The notes under the pieces were generated by a model, which saw only the letters and a program-made list of their open reading frames with translations, searched no databases and was not told the origin of the DNA. From assembly GCA_035581425.1 (NCBI GenBank), contig DATJVP010000069.1:23402-87401 (forward strand): DNA of 64,000 nucleotides, read 5' to 3'. A program made the translations under genes and the position numbers. The stretch is from DASZHJ01 sp035581425 (GTDB lineage Bacteria > Pseudomonadota > Alphaproteobacteria > ATCC43930 > CGMCC-115725). Of this stretch, positions 61,539 through 64,000 are shown piece after piece (position 1 is the first letter of the stretch; each line of letters opens with the position of its first letter).

Positions 61539-62018
61539 TCAGGAATTGGTGGGGGTGCTCGCGGCCTCGAGCGCGGCCGCGCCCTCGGGCGTCGCGCGGA
61601 TTGCCTGCTTCACAGCGTTGGCGCCGGCGATCACGGCGGCGGTGGCCGTCGCTGCGTCCGTCACATCGGGCGCGCTACAGGCGGCATCGACCACGGTCAT
61701 TGCCTCCTGCTCCGTGTCCTTCGTCTTGGCGACGGCGGAGGAGATGGCGGCGAGGCCCTGAAAGACCGTGTTGAGCGTCGCGGCGTTCCCGCATTCCATG
61801 CGGAGATCCTCGACCGTCGCGACGTAGCCCGCCGCGAGTTTCGTCGCGATGTCGTCAGCTCCTCGCTTGAACGCGACCACCCAGGCGCGGATGTCGTCGA
61901 TCACCTTCTGGGTGCCAGCATCGAATTCCTGGATCTGTGCGGGCGTACAGGCAGCGAGCGCCAGCAGCAAGACACCGGTCGCGCGGACGCGCGACCGCAC
62001 GCGAAACGTGCTGAACAT
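61539..62018 (-). CDS. phage-associated lipoprotein, function unknown
   Basis: This 159-residue protein has a clear lipobox (VLLLALAAC). The rest is helical and Ala-rich (AQIQEFDAGTQKVIDDIRAWVVAFKRGADDIATKLAAGYVATVEDL, ATAAVIAGANAVKQAIRATPEG), without catalytic motifs. Position between the XhlA-like and holin-like genes suggests a lysis or superinfection-exclusion role. Both upstream and downstream neighbours read the same way. Confidence 0.65.
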   Translation of the reverse strand: MFSTFRVRSRVRATGVLLLALAACTPAQIQEFDAGTQKVIDDIRAWVVAFKRGADDIATKLAAGYVATVEDLRMECGNAATLNTVFQGLAAISSAVAKTKDTEQEAMTVVDAACSAPDVTDAATATAAVIAGANAVKQAIRATPEGAAALEAASTPTNS

Positions 62019-62054
62019 GCGGGATTCTCCTGGGTTGCGATTGGGAATGCGGGC

Positions 62055-62288
62055 TCAGCCGGAATGGCCGAGCTTCAACGCGAGGGTGACGAGAAGGCTC
62101 GCCATGCCGAAGATCACGGTGCCGGCGGCGGAGATCACGAGGACCTCGAGCCGGCTCACACGCCGCGCTGTGTCCTGGAGCATGGCGAGGATGTTGGCGT
62201 AGCGCTCGGCGCAAACGGCTTCATGCACGCTGAGGCGGGGATCGACGATGGCAAGCTCGTCGCCATCGCCGATGACGGTCGGTGTCAT
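62055..62288 (-). CDS. XhlA-like small membrane protein
   Basis: This 77-residue protein begins MTPTVIGDGDELAIVDPRLSV, has an amphipathic coiled helix (VCAERYANILAMLQDTARRVSRLEVLVIS), and ends in one membrane span (GTVIFGMASLLVTLALKL). That is the build of hemolysin XhlA-like and related phage proteins that work with holins. The ATG at 62288 is chosen; an open frame continues upstream but is non-coding. Confidence 0.6.
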   Translation of the reverse strand: MTPTVIGDGDELAIVDPRLSVHEAVCAERYANILAMLQDTARRVSRLEVLVISAAGTVIFGMASLLVTLALKLGHSG

Positions 62289-62335
62289 GGCGCGGTGCTC
62301 CTTCTGACTTCCGGCTTCTCGCTTCTGGCTTCTGA

Positions 62336-63451
62336 TCAGAGCCGAGCGTCCGCCACGAGATGGATCGCGAGGCGTTGGCCTTGAGCGGAGCCCGAGGGCG
62401 TGGTGACGTTGAAGGGAACGCCCCACTCGGAGGCGCCGAGCGCATCGACCGCGGTCGAGGAGCAATCCGTGCCGGTGTCGAGGTTGCGGGCCTGCGCGTT
62501 GGCGGCGCTGGGGTTGAATAGCGTCAGGGACGGCGCCTTGATCATGCGGATCGGGTATTCCCAGAGATTGCCCTTCTGCGCGGTCGCGGCGGCGACGCCT
62601 TGGGTGAAGGGCAGCGCGCCCGCCGTGCCCGCGTTCTGCGCGGGGGCGGTGCCGAGCGGGAAGGTCTTGGCGTAGTAGCGCTGGCAGCGCTCGAGCTCGT
62701 CGCCGATGTGCGCCGGCGCGAAGTCGCTGGCGACCTGTCCGCCCTCGATCTGAACGTCCGCAATGCGGAGGTTCTTCGCGGAGAGGCCCGTGGGCATCGC
62801 GAAGTCGAGTTCGATGCAGAGGCCGTTGACGCCATCGGTCAGGTTATCGACGCGGATCGCATTGGCCGCGCCATCCCAGACGAGCCGCGTCACCTGACCC
62901 GAGGGCAGAGTGATCGCGTTCCCCGCGACCGAGTTGGTCATCGCAGCAAAATTGTCCTGCGCATCGGCGGAGAAGACCTTCGGCGTCACCGCAACAGGGG
63001 CGCCGCTGTCCTGATAGGCCAGACAGGAGATCGCGATGTAGCTGTTGGCGGGCGCGGAGACCGGATACTTGAAGGGCGCGGCGCCGTTCACGATGTCGCG
63101 GCAATGCGCGCTCTCGATTTTGGTCCGAAATCCGACCTGGACTGCACCGCTGGTGCCGAGCCCCGACGTGCCGAGCGCTACGCCGCCCGGGAAGTTCGCG
63201 TCCGCGATCTGACCGAAGTTCCCGGAGGCCGCGTTGGTCGCCATCCGGAACTCCCACATGTCCAGCGCGTATTGCCAGGCCGTGGAGATCGCGACGGCCG
63301 AGACGAGCTGATTGATCCGGCACTGGCCGTTGACATTGCGCCGCTTGCCCCAGATGCCCGCGAGCGCGGCCGTGGTGGCGTCTATGTTGACCTTGTAGAC
63401 AGAGCCGGTCTGGCCGATCTGGTTCGTCGCGTCGGTGCGCTGCTGCGGCAT
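62336..63451 (-). CDS. phage tail protein (receptor-binding/appendage type)
   Basis: This 371-residue protein has NQIGQTGSVYKVNIDATTAALAGIWGKRRNVNGQCRINQLVS at the start and a C-terminal sandwich-like part. The stretch DVQIEGGQVASDFAPAHIGDELERCQRYYAKTFPLGTAP is characteristic of tail-fibre C-termini in many phages. It would bind the host surface. The ATG overlaps the stop of the tail-fibre gene (ATGA). Confidence 0.75.
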   Translation of the reverse strand: MPQQRTDATNQIGQTGSVYKVNIDATTAALAGIWGKRRNVNGQCRINQLVSAVAISTAWQYALDMWEFRMATNAASGNFGQIADANFPGGVALGTSGLGTSGAVQVGFRTKIESAHCRDIVNGAAPFKYPVSAPANSYIAISCLAYQDSGAPVAVTPKVFSADAQDNFAAMTNSVAGNAITLPSGQVTRLVWDGAANAIRVDNLTDGVNGLCIELDFAMPTGLSAKNLRIADVQIEGGQVASDFAPAHIGDELERCQRYYAKTFPLGTAPAQNAGTAGALPFTQGVAAATAQKGNLWEYPIRMIKAPSLTLFNPSAANAQARNLDTGTDCSSTAVDALGASEWGVPFNVTTPSGSAQGQRLAIHLVADARL

Positions 63452-64000
63452 CAGCTGCCCCCGCCGCCGGTGCCGCATCCGCCCGGCGTGGCGGTCGCAA
63501 ATCCCGTGATCCGGCCGTCCGCGCCCCAAGTGATCGAGGACAGAAACGTCGCGCCGCCGTCGTTGCAGCTCGGCGTCAAAACCGCGAAGGTGTGCGCGCC
63601 AACGCCGGTCGCCGCGATCGTCGGGTTCGGATAGGTGCCGCTCAGCGACCCGCCCGCCGCGCCCGTGGGATTGAACGAAGTCGGCGCCCCGATCAAATCG
63701 CTGTACTGACCCGTGGTCGCGACCACCGCGAGCGAGGTGGGCGTCCAGAGGCTCGTGCCGCCGACGAAGACCAGCGCCTGCCCGTTCGAGGGCGCGGACG
63801 CGCTGACACCGCGGCCCTGGATCTTGCCCACGCTGTTCGCGCCGATGCCTCCGGTGACGTCGCCGCCGAGCGAGAGAGCCGGGAGGCCCGTGAGGTCCGC
63901 ATAGTTCCCGCTCACCGCGACCGGCGCGAGGCCGAGCGCGGCGCGCGCCGTGGCTGCGCTGCCGTCCGTGCCGAGCAGGCAGGTGAGATAGGAGATCGTG
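63451..64000 (-). CDS. phage tail fibre protein (5' truncated at window edge)
   Basis: The frame stays open to the right edge, beyond a GTG at 63915 that would give a false short product: upstream codons read ISYLTCLLGTDGSAATARAALGLAPV, which joins SGNYADLTGLPALSLGGDVTGGIGANSVGKIQGRGVSASAP without break. Repeat-like units of the GDVTG-x-x-x-N-x-V-x-K-I-x-G type and a Gly/Ser/Thr-rich end (GAAGGSLSGTYPNPTI) are typical of trimeric tail fibres. The N-terminus lies outside the window. Confidence 0.8.
   Translation of the reverse strand, partial: TISYLTCLLGTDGSAATARAALGLAPVAVSGNYADLTGLPALSLGGDVTGGIGANSVGKIQGRGVSASAPSNGQALVFVGGTSLWTPTSLAVVATTGQYSDLIGAPTSFNPTGAAGGSLSGTYPNPTIAATGVGAHTFAVLTPSCNDGGATFLSSITWGADGRITGFATATPGGCGTGGGGS

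Overview
The window is about 64 kb of GC-rich chromosome from an alphaproteobacterium. The evidence is the gene content and order: a murA / DUF2948 / hisG / hisD / UPF0262 / low-molecular-weight phosphatase block, a maf / RNase E-G / yacG block, glyQ-glyS-ppdK in tandem, a DUF2007 - TrmN6-like - S49 peptidase neighbourhood next to a polyprenyl diphosphate synthase, and a GHNGPP-type protein. I cannot name the order or genus; Rhodospirillales- or Hyphomicrobiales-like soil or freshwater lineages would fit.

Layout. 0-6.2 kb is accessory: a truncated TrpX-type binding protein, an AraC regulator with an alpha/beta hydrolase, a TPR protein, a cyclic-nucleotide-domain/flavin-reductase fusion flanked by short repeats, and an orphan NTF2-fold immunity-like protein. 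A tRNA-Phe follows, then an M24-fold protein that has lost its metal ligands. 8.1-10.3 kb (yacG, RNase E/G, maf) and 20.7-26.2 kb (phosphatase, UPF0262, hisD, hisG, DUF2948, murA, dcd, small basic protein) look like two halves of one conserved block. About 10 kb of transport and catabolism genes lie between them: a cupin protein, a class II aldolase, an amino-acid binding protein, an amidohydrolase, an LLM flavoenzyme and a complete five-gene peptide/nickel-type ABC operon. infA, usually in this block, is absent.

26.3-37.7 kb carries a B3/4-domain protein, tRNA-Thr, a YciI protein, a cell-wall amidase, a DMT exporter, an AcuI-like reductase coupled to a thiolase, dihydroorotase, a HAD hydrolase and a four-gene polyamine/iron-type ABC importer. 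37.7-42.5 kb is a leftward surface-glycan cluster (asparagine synthase-like amidotransferase, two glycosyltransferases, a GT9 heptosyltransferase-like enzyme). ygfZ and a cyclohexadienyl-dehydratase-like protein follow. 44.4-53.9 kb is housekeeping: ppdK, glyS, glyQ, a PP0621-like protein, an S49 peptidase, a TrmN6-like methyltransferase, DUF2007, a polyprenyl diphosphate synthase and tRNA-Pro.

55.3-59.3 kb is a probable envelope-polysaccharide O-acetylation operon (two SGNH proteins, an MBOAT acyltransferase, a small membrane protein). From 59.3 kb to the right edge everything reads leftward and is phage-derived: tail fibre, tail protein, XhlA-like protein, lipoprotein, holin-like protein and an overlapping inner/outer spanin pair. 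At the distal end sits a GHNGPP/HNH-like putative nuclease followed after one base by a DUF2019 HEAT-repeat protein. This looks like a toxin-immunity cargo pair at the end of a prophage late operon and is the most novel-looking item here.
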